From: DATCMH01 sp036563505
Lineage (GTDB): Bacteria > Pseudomonadota > Alphaproteobacteria > Rhizobiales > Beijerinckiaceae
Length of the DNA stretch: 64,000 nucleotides
NCBI GenBank assembly: GCA_036563505.1
Contig: DATCMH010000019.1
Location: 141,872-205,871, forward strand
Reading direction: 5' to 3'
The notes beneath the pieces are model-generated. The model ran no database searches, was not told the origin of the DNA, and saw nothing but the letters and a program-made list of their open reading frames with translations. A program made the position numbers and the translations under genes. Shown piece by piece: positions 49,622-58,642 of this stretch. Position 1 is the stretch's first letter. Every line of letters starts with the position of its first letter.

Positions 49622-50473
49622 TTGACGTCGACTCACGGCAACGCGTTCGAGAGCCTGGCCCGCCTCGGCTATGGCGCGCGTGGTCTGGTTTACTGTCTCG
49701 TGGGCGGGCTCGCATTGATCGCAGCGGCCGGTTCAGGTGGACAGACCGGAGGGAGCCGTAGCGCGCTGGCAACGCTTCTCGACCAGCCGTTTGGGCGCGT
49801 GATCCTCGCGATCGTGACGCTCGGCCTTGCTGGCTTCGCGGTTTGGCGGATCGTGGAAGGTGTCACCGATGCCGATCGTCGTGGTGGGTCAGGCAAGGCG
49901 CTAGCCGTCAGAACGGCTCACATTCTGAGCGGCCTCGCCTATGCAGGCCTTGCGCTGACTGCGGCCGGCATGGCGCTCGGGCGCGGGCGGGGTCAAGGTG
50001 ACGACCAAGCAGCCCGGGATTGGACGGCTTGGCTCCTCGACAAGCCGTTCGGCCAATGGCTCGTTGGGTTGGCAGGCCTCGTGATCATTGGAACTGGCAT
50101 TTCTTTCGCGGCCAGAGCATGGCGTGGGCGAGTGACTGACCATATGGCCCTTGATGAGAACACCCGTCGTTGGGCCGTGCCGCTTGGGCGGCTCGGCTTC
50201 GCGGCTCGCGGTCTCATCTTCGTCCTGGTCGGCCTCTTTCTCGTGCTCGCGGCCTACCACGGGAACTCGTCCGAGGTGAAAGGCCTTGGTGGCGCACTTC
50301 AGGCACTTCGGTCACAATCGTACGGGTGGGTTCTCCTGGGCCTGACCGCCGCGGGTCTTCTCGCGTTCGGCATTTTTGGCTTCGTGCAGGCACTCTACCG
50401 GCGCATCGATGCCCCTGATGCAAAGAACATCCCGTCCGCTGTTGCGAGAGGGGCCAACAGCCTGAAGCCATAG
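49622..50473 (+). CDS. DUF1206 integral membrane protein
   Basis: A 283-residue protein made of three repeats of a two-helix DUF1206 unit. Each begins with an LARLGYGARGLVYCLVG-like motif (residues about 11-28, then a VRTAHILSGLAYAGLAL version near 97, and LGRLGFAARGLIFVLVG near 190). A TTG start at 49622 with GGAG upstream fits. The function is unknown; common in Methylobacterium and related genera. The 209 bp before it contain nothing recognisable. Confidence 0.82.
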   Translation: MTSTHGNAFESLARLGYGARGLVYCLVGGLALIAAAGSGGQTGGSRSALATLLDQPFGRVILAIVTLGLAGFAVWRIVEGVTDADRRGGSGKALAVRTAHILSGLAYAGLALTAAGMALGRGRGQGDDQAARDWTAWLLDKPFGQWLVGLAGLVIIGTGISFAARAWRGRVTDHMALDENTRRWAVPLGRLGFAARGLIFVLVGLFLVLAAYHGNSSEVKGLGGALQALRSQSYGWVLLGLTAAGLLAFGIFGFVQALYRRIDAPDAKNIPSAVARGANSLKP

Positions 50474-50860
50474 TTATCGAGGCGATCAGGTCGGCCGTGA
50501 AGGTCCGCATGTGGCACGCCGACACGGCCGCACAAATGGTCGACATGGGCGCAAACCGGTCGTGTCGGGTTCTGGCCGAAAGTGGAACGACCGCTCTGGG
50601 CAGGCGGAGTAGGAAAGCGGACGTTCCAAGCGGTGCACTTAGGGTGTCGCCGTCAACGATCAGGAAGCCTGCAGATGGCTCGGCCTTAGTCACCCGGGCT
50701 AGTCCCATCCTCCTGGCGCTGGTTTGGCTCGCCAGTGTGGACCTTTGCAGCCGCCTGCCTACTTGGGCGCACGTTCAGCGACTGCGCGCCATCCGCGAAG
50801 GGTGCGTCATGGGCAGCGAAGGTCTCGTGGCCTGCTCTGATGACCTGACACCTGCACGGC
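50474..50860. other. Non-coding stretch with inverted copy of the degenerate repeat
   Basis: GGCCGAAAGTGGAACGACCG at about 50575 followed by AAAGCGGACGTTCC at about 50617 is the best-preserved copy of the repeat seen near 39.4, 48.95 and 59.95 kb. No supported gene is present. Confidence 0.5.
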
Positions 50861-51358
50861 CTAGCCGCGAAGGGGTATTCGGCCACCTCGTCCGCACTGG
50901 TCCAGGAAGCGCGTACGGTCAATCAACTCGCGCTGCGCCCGTGCCATGCCGACGCCCACACACCAACGGCGGTGAACCGTCGGATCCGAGTGCCAGCGAT
51001 CGCCGGAACCGCCGCACCGCCGCTGCAGGTTGGCCTGGTTCTGCTGTACGGCCTGCTGCACGTAGGTTCCGCAGGTCTGGCACAGTCGTAGTTGCTCCTG
51101 GCGGGCCGCTCGCTCGCTCTCGGATGCAGCGTCTGTCGCCCTCATGCACCAGTCCATGTGGATCTGAGGGTTGACGCTCCAGCGCGGACCGCTGAAGCCG
51201 CAACCCAGCTGTTGGGCCCGCTGCACGACGCGCTGTGCATCAAGAGCGTAGGGCCGGCAAATGGATGCAGGACGATACCGGTCGCCTCCCTGCCCCCATG
51301 CTCCCGATGAGATCAGCAGAACCAGCGACGCGGCCATGAACGCGATCTGCCTGCTCAT
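50861..51358 (-). CDS. Secreted Cys-rich protein, paralogue of the gene at 52974
   Basis: A 165-residue exported protein with signal MSRQIAFMAASLVLLISSGAWG. The mature part has eight cysteines, with blocks LGCGFSGPRWSVNPQIHMDWC, LRLCQTCGTYVQQAVQQNQA and RRWCVGVGMARAQRELIDRT. These are shared almost block for block with the protein at 52974-53486, so the two arose by duplication. Likely a disulfide-stabilised periplasmic protein; the family is not recognised. Confidence 0.75.
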   Translation of the reverse strand: MSRQIAFMAASLVLLISSGAWGQGGDRYRPASICRPYALDAQRVVQRAQQLGCGFSGPRWSVNPQIHMDWCMRATDAASESERAARQEQLRLCQTCGTYVQQAVQQNQANLQRRCGGSGDRWHSDPTVHRRWCVGVGMARAQRELIDRTRFLDQCGRGGRIPLRG

Positions 51359-51490
51359 CCTGCACCCCTCCTCGATCCAGGAAAGCTACTGTGAAGCTCG
51401 TTAGCACAGCAAGGCCGCTGTCGGTGACAACGGCGACGGTGCGCGACGTGAATCGACCTACCGTCGCCGGCAACAGCCTGAACTACGACC

Positions 51491-51727
51491 CTAACCCCCC
51501 AACTTCACCTTTGGGCGTGAGCAGGAAGCGCGCCTCAGCGCACACGCGCGCTTACACGTGGCGACCTTTCCATGATCCAGCGACACCGCGAACGAGGCGT
51601 CGCATTTGTTGACGCACATTCGATGCATCCGAGGACCGCAATATTGCGGTCCAGCTTGGGCGTGAGCGTTCGGCACCGAGAACGAAGCCGCCACCGATGC
51701 GAGAATGAACAACACCAAGGGGCGCAT
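51491..51727 (-). CDS. Small secreted Cys-rich protein
   Basis: A 78-residue protein with signal MRPLVLFILASVAASFSVPNAHA. The mature part has six Cys (YCGP, MCVNKC, TCKRAC, SCSR) in 50 residues and a basic tail. It resembles small disulfide-bonded periplasmic peptides. No family is assigned. Confidence 0.55.
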   Translation of the reverse strand: MRPLVLFILASVAASFSVPNAHAQAGPQYCGPRMHRMCVNKCDASFAVSLDHGKVATCKRACALRRASCSRPKVKLGG

Positions 51728-51783
51728 ACGATCTAATTCTCCTGCAGGACGCGATCTGAGATGCCGTCTCGAACGCTGTCATT

Positions 51784-52056
51784 TTAGCGCAAGCAGGGAC
51801 CAGGGTTGACCAGTTGTCGCATGATGACACACGAGTTCGGACGTTCCCTCGTACAAACGTTGTAGCAGCCGTTGCTTCGGCTCTCTAAACGGCATCCCAC
51901 GTTGCACAATTGTCTGACCGCTGGTCTCCGATCTGCTGGATGGGTTTGGGTCCAGGGCGAAGTTCGCCGCTGCCCTGGCGACACTTGTGCCGTCGCAGAT
52001 GGTGCGACCGACAGCGCTACGATCGCAAGACCCGCCGTAAGGGCAACATAGTTCAT
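51784..52056 (-). CDS. Small secreted Cys-rich protein
   Basis: A 90-residue protein with signal MNYVALTAGLAIVALSVAPSATA and six mature cysteines (LCNVGC, GCYNVC, SCVI and PCLR). The spacing differs from that of its neighbour, so homology is not clear. The N-terminal part of the mature chain is polar and proline-rich. Confidence 0.55.
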   Translation of the reverse strand: MNYVALTAGLAIVALSVAPSATAQVSPGQRRTSPWTQTHPADRRPAVRQLCNVGCRLESRSNGCYNVCTRERPNSCVIMRQLVNPGPCLR

Positions 52057-52207
52057 CTGTTGCTTCTCGCCTGACAGCCTGTCGACATCTCGTCAGAGCC
52101 TGAGGTACCTTGCAAGCATGCGTCCTGTCCGAGTGACCGGCATCAGGTAGGCACCTCGAATGGTAGCGAGGTCGATCGAAGGATCCAGTGCTGAGAGGAG
52201 GCTGTAG

Positions 52208-52537
52208 ATGTTGCGGATTGCACCTTACACCGCATTCGCCGCGGTCGTTGTTATCGCCCTCCTAGCAACATCGACTGAAGCTCGAGCAAAACCAACCTGG
52301 GAGGAATACGCCGACCAGATCGGCGCACCCAGAGGCGACGCGTCCAAGGTGGGGCGATGTTCCAAAGCAAATGGCCCAGCTGCGTACCAGAGGTGCCTTC
52401 GCTATCTGTCGATGGCAGGCACGCCGCAGCAGCGAGACTACGCAAAGAAGGCCATGAACATGAGGCGGACGTGCCGGTACAGTCAGGTACATCGCGAGCG
52501 CGTTTGCACGGACAGCACTGCCATCAGAGGGCACTAG
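52208..52537 (+). CDS. Small exported protein, unknown
   Basis: A 109-residue protein with signal MLRIAPYTAFAAVVVIALLAT and GAGGAGG before the ATG. The mature region contains four cysteines and helical KPTWEEYADQIGAPRGDASK and YAKKAMNMRRTC segments. It is the first of two plus-strand genes in this patch. Confidence 0.6.
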   Translation: MLRIAPYTAFAAVVVIALLATSTEARAKPTWEEYADQIGAPRGDASKVGRCSKANGPAAYQRCLRYLSMAGTPQQRDYAKKAMNMRRTCRYSQVHRERVCTDSTAIRGH

Positions 52538-52595
52538 CTCCGGCACCGATGTGCTTCACGCAACCAAGAGACACAAGCCTGCGGGGAGGCGAACG

Positions 52596-52940
52596 ATGCC
52601 GTCTGTGAGGAGAATCACGATTGCAGGCTTCGTGCTGCTGTTGCCCACACTCATTCATGTAGAGCCGCTACGAGCAGAAACTTACGCCAACAACCACCTT
52701 CGCGTTTGGACCGAGACGAGGCCAGATTTTATTCTCGTGCGCTATGAAACGACCGGGCCGAACCCAACCCATGTAAACATACTTCATCCATACCTCGGTC
52801 AGATGGAGGGCGCCAAACAAGGGTCATTCAGGATACATGCTCTAAAACGGGTTGAGCGGTTCCGAATGCAATCGTGCGCCAAGCGGATCGTCGCCTCCAA
52901 CTGCTCAAAATGGTTCGTCTACCGGCATACGATTAAGTGA
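52596..52940 (+). CDS. Small exported protein, unknown
   Basis: A 114-residue protein starting at the ATG at 52596 after GGGGAGGCG. Signal: RITIAGFVLLLPTLIHVEPLRA. The mature part (TETRPDFILVRYETTGPNP) looks beta-stranded and has two cysteines near the end. No family is recognised. It is convergent with the duplicated Cys-rich gene. Confidence 0.6.
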   Translation: MPSVRRITIAGFVLLLPTLIHVEPLRAETYANNHLRVWTETRPDFILVRYETTGPNPTHVNILHPYLGQMEGAKQGSFRIHALKRVERFRMQSCAKRIVASNCSKWFVYRHTIK

Positions 52941-52973
52941 TCTGCGTGGTGAGCTGAGACGCGGGCCCTGAAG

Positions 52974-53486
52974 TCAGCCCCGGGCGCGGCCGCCGCGGCA
53001 CTGATCCAGAAAGCGAGTGCGCTCGACGAGTTCGCGCTGCGCGCGGGGCAGTCCGACACCGACACACCACCGGCGATGCAGCGTTGCATCTGAGTGCCAA
53101 CGCTCGCCAACGCCCCCGCAGCGGCCTTGAAGGTTGGCTTGGTTCTGCCGCACCGCCTGTTGCACGTAGCTGCTGCACGTCTGGCATAAACGAAGGGCTT
53201 CCTGCCGTTCCTCTCGCTCCCGTCGGATCGCGTCATCTGTTGATCGCACGCACCAACTCATGTGGCTTTGGGGGTTCACGTCCCAGCGCGGTCCAGTAAA
53301 GCCACAGCCCATCCGCTGCGCCGTCCGCACGGTCTGTTGCGCACTCGCGACATAGGAACGGCAGACCTCTCTCGCTCGAGCCAGATCGCGCAAGTTGTCC
53401 AAGGGGCTGGGTCGTCCTTGTGCCACGACCCCCATGGGTGTGAGCAGAAGCAGCGCTACTGCTACAAGAGCCGTACGGATGGTCAT
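52974..53486 (-). CDS. Secreted Cys-rich protein, paralogue of the gene at 50861
   Basis: A 170-residue exported protein with signal MTIRTALVAVALLLLTPMGVVA. It keeps the same cysteine blocks as its paralogue: MGCGFTGPRWDVNPQSHMSWC, LRLCQTCSSYVQQAVRQNQA and HRRWCVGVGLPRAQRELVERT. The two differ mainly in the N-terminal mature 25 residues. The order, signal and Cys pattern indicate duplication followed by divergence. Confidence 0.75.
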   Translation of the reverse strand: MTIRTALVAVALLLLTPMGVVAQGRPSPLDNLRDLARAREVCRSYVASAQQTVRTAQRMGCGFTGPRWDVNPQSHMSWCVRSTDDAIRREREERQEALRLCQTCSSYVQQAVRQNQANLQGRCGGVGERWHSDATLHRRWCVGVGLPRAQRELVERTRFLDQCRGGRARG

Positions 53487-53998
53487 GCTGCATCCCTCCT
53501 CGTCGAGGGAAGGCTAAGGTGAAGCGCGTGGGTGCAGCAAGGTCGCTATTGGCGGCGAGGAACCTCATTTGCACAACCCGCTCGCCGGGACCAGCCGGCA
53601 CGACCGACTCAAGCACCTCTCCTCAGCGGGGCTGTGCTGGAGAGCACAGCGCGGGCCGTCGTCGGTTCCGGTTTGGTCCGGGTCGGCCGAGGCGGTAGAC
53701 GGGAAGGCACGGGTTTGTCAGGAGCTTGAACCATTGTGGTCCTTGGCAGCCATACCGAGATCGATGGACGAGCCGGCCTTCGGTGGATCGTGCGATCAGG
53801 CGTTTATCAGACGGGGCGAGTGGCTCTGCTTCCAGCGTAGCTTGCGCGAAGGGTGACTTGCCCTTGGCGCCTTCAACCGAGAGGATCAACCACCCCGCCA
53901 TGGTTGCGGCTCGCTCGGTCTTCGTGAGCTTGGCAAGCAGCAGCAGGGTCAAGGCCGCCTAAGTGTCGAGACGGGCGCGTGTCTCAGCGTCTGAGAAG
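53487..53998. other. No supported gene
   Basis: Open frames exist on both strands, but none has a start with a ribosome site, a signal or a domain. Nothing recognised. Confidence 0.5.
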
Positions 53999-54259
53999 CT
54001 AGCTCAAGAGCCGCAATAGAACAGGCACACTCGCCACTCCTGAGGCACTCAGGGATGCCGTGAACCGTCCTGCGAGCCCGAGAAGAATGGCGGGCAGAAC
54101 GAGCAGAACTAAAGCCGCGATGCTGCTGAGCACGTAAAAGCCAACATAACCTGCTCCCGCCAGGTGGTCTGCCGAGACCCAACCAGTGAGCCCGGCCGCT
54201 GGAGCGGTGAGCCGGTACCATTGCCTTTGGCTTCTTAGAACGCTTGTTGTGCCGTTCGC
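53999..54259 (-). pseudogene. Remnant of a SH3b-plus-transmembrane protein (no start codon)
   Basis: The minus-strand frame between stops reads QWYRLTAPAAGLTGWVSADHL, resembling the end of a bacterial SH3 domain. A long hydrophobic stretch (VGFYVLSSIAALVLLVLPAI) and a second weaker helix follow. There is no ATG, GTG or TTG in the usable part, so it appears truncated at the 5' end. Confidence 0.35.
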
Positions 54260-54510
54260 TCAAGCGCGTGGACCGCAATGCTTCCGGGGCTGAGTTGGCA
54301 TGTTCTGTCCTGGATCGACATCCTCTTCGGTGCGCCCCGCCTCTAGGCGGAAGATGTGCTCGCGTGGCAGGCGAGCAGGGATGCTCAGCGCTGGATTGTG
54401 AGCTCGATTCATCAGATGTAAGTGCGAGTTCGACCAAGTCGTGCGGGAACGCAGGTGATCCGCTCGGATCGCTCAGCACCGCCGTCTTCATCCGCAGTTC
54501 CTTCAGCTTC

Positions 54511-54873
54511 ATGCTTAGTCACAGCCGAGCCGATCGTATGCAGGCCATGGTGGACGCGTTGCCGGCCACAGGTGCCGTTGTGGTCACGCATGCGCCCGCC
54601 CGGCGTAAGGACCTCGTAGCGTTCATCCAGGAGCGCCGTGGCGCTGATGTCGCGCGGGCATGCCAGGTGATCGTGGTGTCGAGCGTCGCCGACGCTGAGC
54701 AGGGCTTGCGCGACGAGGGACGGCCCGTTGCCTTCGACCACACCTTCTACCTGCACGCGTCTTTTGCCGCGATCGCCATGGCCGAGAAGCTCGCAGACGC
54801 CTGCAGCGATCGAGCGAACCGCGAGGCTGTGTCGGTGCAATTGAGGCTTCGTCTCAGAGACGCTGCGCCGTAA
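54511..54873 (+). CDS. Hypothetical soluble protein
   Basis: A 120-residue alpha/beta-looking protein: GAVVVTHAPARRKDLVAFIQE, then CQVIVVSSVADAEQGLRDEG and FDHTFYLHASFAAIAMAEKLADAC. ATG codons at 54511 or 54538 may be used; neither has a strong ribosome site. No family is recognised. It lies 40 bp before the DUF7696-like gene on the same strand. Confidence 0.4.
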   Translation: MLSHSRADRMQAMVDALPATGAVVVTHAPARRKDLVAFIQERRGADVARACQVIVVSSVADAEQGLRDEGRPVAFDHTFYLHASFAAIAMAEKLADACSDRANREAVSVQLRLRLRDAAP

Positions 54874-54913
54874 CCGCCGGCGTTCGGCCCATACCTGAAG
54901 CACAAGGCCCCTG

Positions 54914-55156
54914 ATGTCTCTTGTATACTCCTACTTGGCCGGCCGAGAGGTCGACGGCGATTCGGCAGAGTGGCGACACGAGTCCGAGTGCGCGCAAGTG
55001 CTTGCCATGACCCCTGACGAGCGCAAGGCCTACATCGAAGGTGCTCCCAACTCCGGCCAGCGTGGCGTAATCGCCGTTCGCGGTCATGTCGCCGCCGACC
55101 GGCTGCTCAAAGACGTGCGCCGGCTCGCCGAGGTGCGGCGGGCGCCGCCGCACTGA
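54914..55156 (+). CDS. DUF7696-like small protein
   Basis: An 80-residue protein with the pattern EWRHESECAQVLAMTPDERKAYIEG...RGVIAVRGHVAADRLLKDVRRL. From memory this matches a small family frequent in Methylobacterium-type genomes and phage islands (WRHxCExRxVLAM, AAADRL). The function is unknown. The stop shares its last A with the ATG of the next gene, so the two are coupled. Confidence 0.65.
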   Translation: MSLVYSYLAGREVDGDSAEWRHESECAQVLAMTPDERKAYIEGAPNSGQRGVIAVRGHVAADRLLKDVRRLAEVRRAPPH

Positions 55157-55323
55157 TGCCGCAGCCAAGATACAGCTTGGTCGAGGTCGTCATGATCAGT
55201 GGGATCGCGACACTGACGTGCCTTGCTGTCCTCGCGCTCTTTCGCCCGCAGCTTGGGTTCGAGTGGCCGGATCTCGGAGCCGCGGAGATGGTCCAAAGCG
55301 TTCTTCGGCGTTGGCGAGCGTGA
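55156..55323 (+). CDS. Small membrane protein (55 residues), coupled to the previous gene
   Basis: The ATG overlaps the preceding stop (TGATG). The product begins MPQPRYSLVEVVMISG, has one transmembrane helix (MISGIATLTCLAVLALF) and a short C-terminal amphipathic tail ending in LRRWRA. The overlap and the clean membrane segment support it. The function is unknown. Confidence 0.5.
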   Translation: MPQPRYSLVEVVMISGIATLTCLAVLALFRPQLGFEWPDLGAAEMVQSVLRRWRA

Positions 55324-56181
55324 GATGGACAAGACGTCATCGCTGCGCTGGGAACTCACCTTTCCGCGCAAGACGGGCCTGACGTGCCCTGCTTTGTGCT
55401 GAACGGCGGCAGCGAGACCGGCGCCGCGTGATGCAGAAAGAAACGGCCCACCAGCGAGGTGCGCGCGGCGGGCCGTGAAGTCGGGCGAAATGGAGATTGA
55501 GCCTTTCGCCTCCGGCCATGCTGGCGCTCGCTCGCTATGTCGTAAATGCGACACAACGGCAGCGCTGAAGGAAGATGCCTCGCCAGCGAGAGGGGGGCAC
55601 CTGGCGAGGCATCGGTCCAGCGACCCTGTGCAACGAGCCGCCAGCCCGAACCGCAGGCGAGGTCGGGCACGAACTTTATCCCTGATTGCACGCACCTTCG
55701 CCATTCGCCCAGCGCGGGTCAGACCACAACCTCGCAGTGGCAGTGCTCGGTCCGCGAGCCGGTTGAGCCGACCCAGCGCTGTCAGCGATCTGGTGCCGAA
55801 GGTCTACGCAGTGGCACGACGACGGCCGGCTTGGGCTGCACCTGCACCGGTAGGTCTTGGTCGTGGATCTTGACTGTCTGCCAGTTCTTGGATCGAGGAT
55901 CGTGAGCGTCATGGCCGCCTCCTGGTGATGGGGCGAACATGACGTACCGGACGTTGCCGCGCCGTGTGCTGAGGCATGCGACCATCCGGCGACGGGCCAC
56001 GTGACCAGCCTGGCAATACGCGGGTGCGCTTCGACCAGCAGGCGAAAAGGTAGAAGCCCTGCCCGGGCCTCATCCCATCAGGGTAGCTCGGGAGGGAGAG
56101 CGCAGCTCGTCAGAATGGATCCCGCACCTCTCTACCTCAGATAAAGATCCAGCTCGCGCAACATCCGGACCTGTCTCTAGG
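55324..56181. other. No supported gene; contains stem-loops
   Basis: Frames on both strands lack convincing starts or domains. Two inverted repeats are present: ACGGCCC...GGGCCGT near 55443-55476, followed on the minus strand by TTTCTTTC and so a possible minus-strand terminator, and the perfect one listed at 55574. Confidence 0.5.
55574..55613. repeat. Perfect 13-bp inverted repeat with 14-bp loop
   Basis: Arms GATGCCTCGCCAG (55574-55586) and CTGGCGAGGCATC (55601-55613). This could be a rho-independent terminator on the minus strand (TTCCTTC follows) or a protein-binding stem-loop. No adjacent gene clearly uses it. Confidence 0.6.
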
Positions 56182-56394
56182 GTGCACCGCGAAGACACTG
56201 AGCGTCCCGGAGAACGAGGCGTGATAAAAGGGAGGGCAGCGGCATTGTCGTCTCTCGTTCGAACACGTCCGACGTTGGGTCCTGACGGAACGCTGAACAT
56301 AAGATGGGACCGGTATTCTGGGCCCTACCTTCGGAGCGCTGACGACCCGCGCGCCAGCTTCTACCGAGCCATACTCGAAGCCTACGACCTATGA
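56182..56394 (+). CDS. Doubtful small protein
   Basis: A 70-residue frame ending GTLNIRWDRYSGPYLRSADD then FYRAILEAYDL. The C-terminal half looks protein-like, the N-terminal half does not. No ribosome site or family. It could be the end of a degraded gene. Confidence 0.25.
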   Translation: MHREDTERPGERGVIKGRAAALSSLVRTRPTLGPDGTLNIRWDRYSGPYLRSADDPRASFYRAILEAYDL

Positions 56395-56590
56395 GGAGTA
56401 CTAACCGCCTCGCCAGCGAGGATCCGGTTCAGCCCGCGACGCAAAAGGGCCCGGTCACAGCGCATATGGAGATCAAGTAGGTGCGGAACCGGCGCCGCTG
56501 GATCGTGGATCGAGTGTAGGTTCGCTGGTTCGCTCTCGTCTCGATAGTTTGCGACGGCGAGGTCAGGCCATTCGGGGCTACGATGGGACA

Positions 56591-56627
56591 AGGCCCGCCC
56601 TCTGTTCTGGAGGGCGGGCCTGTTTTG
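56591..56627 (+). terminator. Rho-independent terminator, plus strand
   Basis: A perfect 12-bp stem AGGCCCGCCCTC / GAGGGCGGGCCT (56591-56602 with 56610-56621, 7-base loop) is followed by GTTTTG. No clear gene lies within 190 bp upstream, so the transcript it ends may be a small RNA or a degraded gene. Confidence 0.7.
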
Positions 56628-56683
56628 GGGCACGTCACAGGGTGCGAGCCGATCCGTGACGCTCCCAAGGGCAGCGGCGGTGG

Positions 56684-56902
56684 TTAGCGACTACCGGCCT
56701 CTAGGGCGTGCGAGGCTCGGTGGAGTGCACAGGCCGCGTCCAGGAGGCCATGCAACAGGTCGGCCTTGGCAGGGCCCTCCAGTTCGAGCCTTGCCGCCGC
56801 CTCTGCAACAAACGCCAGATGCCTGGCAATGGCCGTAAGCCCGTCACTCACCTCCAGAGATGGAGCTCGCCGGGGCGAACGCAACCGGGTCACATTCGAC
56901 AT
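56684..56902 (-). CDS. Small hypothetical helical protein
   Basis: A 72-residue protein with a basic start (MSNVTRLRSPRRAPSLE), then helices VSDGLTAIARHLAFVAEAAARLELEG and ADLLHGLLDAACALHRASHALE. It is typical of short island proteins; no named family. Confidence 0.45.
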   Translation of the reverse strand: MSNVTRLRSPRRAPSLEVSDGLTAIARHLAFVAEAAARLELEGPAKADLLHGLLDAACALHRASHALEAGSR

Positions 56903-56962
56903 AGAACACCGTGGCGCGTGAGGCGGCCGGTGCAGAAGCCGCCCGGTTCAAGTCAGGGTGGA

Positions 56963-58642
56963 TCAGGCGGCCTTGACGCCTGAGAGGAAGCTTTCGACCT
57001 CCTGGCCGAGATTGCTGGAGTGGCGCGCCAGTTCCTGGGCCGCGCCCAAGACCTGCGCCGCAGCAGCCCCGGTCTCGCCCGCCCCGCGCTTTACCTCGCC
57101 GATGTTGCCCGTCACCTGCTCGGTGCCTCGCGCCGCCTCCTGCACGTTGCGGGCGATCTCCTGGGTTGCGGCCCCCTGCTCCTCCATCGCCGCCGCGATG
57201 CTGGTCGAGATGTCCGAGATGCCGGTAATCGTGCGCCCGATGCCCTGGATGGCGTCCACCGCCTGACGCGTGGCAGTTTGCACCTCGGCGATCTGGCCGG
57301 CGATTTCCTCCGTGGCTTTCGAGGTCTGGGAGGCGAGCTCTTTCACCTCGGTCGCGACGACCGCAAAGCCGCGGCCTGCTTCACCTGCTCTCGCCGCCTC
57401 GATCGTAGCGTTGAGCGCCAGCAGATTGGTCTGGCCCGCGATCGTGTTGATGAGTTGCACCACCCCGCCGATCTTCTCCGCGGTTTGGGCGAGCGCTTGC
57501 ACCATTTGGTCCGTGCGCCGGGCGTCCTCGACCGCGCCCCCGGCGATCTGGGCAGCGTGGGCCACTTGCGTCGTGATCTCCCGGATCGAGATCGACAGCT
57601 CCTCGGTCGCCGAGGCCACGGTCTGGACGTTGGCCGAGGTCTGCTCGGCAGCAGACGCCACCGCCATGGACTGCCCGTTCGTCTGATCCGCCGTCGAGGT
57701 CATCGACCGAGCGGTGGCTTCCATCTCGGTTGCCGCCGACGAGAGCCCCTGAGTCAGCGCCGACACCTTCGTCTCGAAGGTCCGGGTCAGCTGATCGAGC
57801 GCTTGAGCGCGGCGCATCTTGGCCTCGTTCTCGACAGCCGCCGCCTCGTCGGCCGCCTTCTTTGCGATGAGCGCGTCCTTGAACACCTGTACCGCAGCAG
57901 CCATGCCGCCGATCTCATCGCGCCGACCGATGCCGGGCACCGCGACAACAAGATCGTCAGCGGCAAGGCGCTTCATCACGTCCGTCATATGCTTGATCGG
58001 AGCCGCAATGCCGTTGGTCAGAACCAGAGCAGAGCCGATCGCCACGACCAACATCGCGACGAACCCAACCAGCGTCACCAAGTAGGCTGTCGAAAAGGCG
58101 GAGGCTGCATCCGCCTCACGCTGTGCCATCAGCTTCTGCTCGACGCCGCTGATCTCTGCGACCTTCTTGCGAATCCCGTCCATCGCCGTCTTGCCGGCCC
58201 CACTCGCTTCCATGCGCCGGGCCTCGCCCACCGTGTCCGGCTTCTCCATCAGAGCGATCTGACGGGCCGCTACGTCGTTGCGCCACTGGCGAGCAAAGGC
58301 GTTCATCTCATCGAGGCGAGCCTGCTGCGCCGGATTGTCAGAGGTGAGCTTCTTCACCGAAGCGAACGCCTTGTCGTACGCTTCGCCTCCGCTCTTGTAG
58401 GGTTCGAGGAACTTCGCATCGCCGGCAATGAGGTACCCGCGAAGCCCGGTCTCCTGATTGACCATCGCAGCGAGAGCCTCATTCAATTCATTCAGAACCT
58501 TGTGGGTGTGCGCCGTCCAGTGGTTCGACTTCTCGATGAAGCTTAAGCTTCGATACGTCGTACCGCTGACGCCGAGCGTCACAACCAACAATGCTGCGAA
58601 CGCGCAAATGAGCTTGGCTCGGATGGAGAGCTTGGCGAGCAT
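56963..58642 (-). CDS. Methyl-accepting chemotaxis protein with CHASE3-like sensor
   Basis: A 559-residue chemoreceptor from the ATG at 58642 (GAGG upstream). TM1 (residues about 9-30), then a helical periplasmic sensor of about 150 residues with the CHASE3 pattern (MVNQETGLRGYLIAGDAKFLEPY), TM2 (about 185-210), a HAMP domain (GIAAPIKHMTDVMKRLAADDL), and a signalling domain. The latter's hairpin tip reads VVQLINTIAGQTNLLALNAT then IEAARAGEAGRGFAVVA. No cheA-binding neighbours or che genes are in the window. No clear C-terminal tether pentapeptide. Confidence 0.93.
   Translation of the reverse strand: MLAKLSIRAKLICAFAALLVVTLGVSGTTYRSLSFIEKSNHWTAHTHKVLNELNEALAAMVNQETGLRGYLIAGDAKFLEPYKSGGEAYDKAFASVKKLTSDNPAQQARLDEMNAFARQWRNDVAARQIALMEKPDTVGEARRMEASGAGKTAMDGIRKKVAEISGVEQKLMAQREADAASAFSTAYLVTLVGFVAMLVVAIGSALVLTNGIAAPIKHMTDVMKRLAADDLVVAVPGIGRRDEIGGMAAAVQVFKDALIAKKAADEAAAVENEAKMRRAQALDQLTRTFETKVSALTQGLSSAATEMEATARSMTSTADQTNGQSMAVASAAEQTSANVQTVASATEELSISIREITTQVAHAAQIAGGAVEDARRTDQMVQALAQTAEKIGGVVQLINTIAGQTNLLALNATIEAARAGEAGRGFAVVATEVKELASQTSKATEEIAGQIAEVQTATRQAVDAIQGIGRTITGISDISTSIAAAMEEQGAATQEIARNVQEAARGTEQVTGNIGEVKRGAGETGAAAAQVLGAAQELARHSSNLGQEVESFLSGVKAA

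Noticed and set aside
50497..51174. Plus-strand frame of 225 codons
   Set aside because: Spans the degenerate repeat and the antisense of the Cys-rich gene; no domain, signal or start context.
53623..53952. Minus-strand frame of 109 codons
   Set aside because: The C-terminal half is Arg/Pro-rich low complexity and there is no ribosome site; not supported over competing frames.
53949..54512. Minus-strand frame of 187 codons
   Set aside because: Overlaps a better membrane-like remnant in another frame, and the translation has no recognisable content.
55782..56000. Minus-strand frame of 72 codons
   Set aside because: No signal, domain or start context; a second overlapping frame looks equally plausible.
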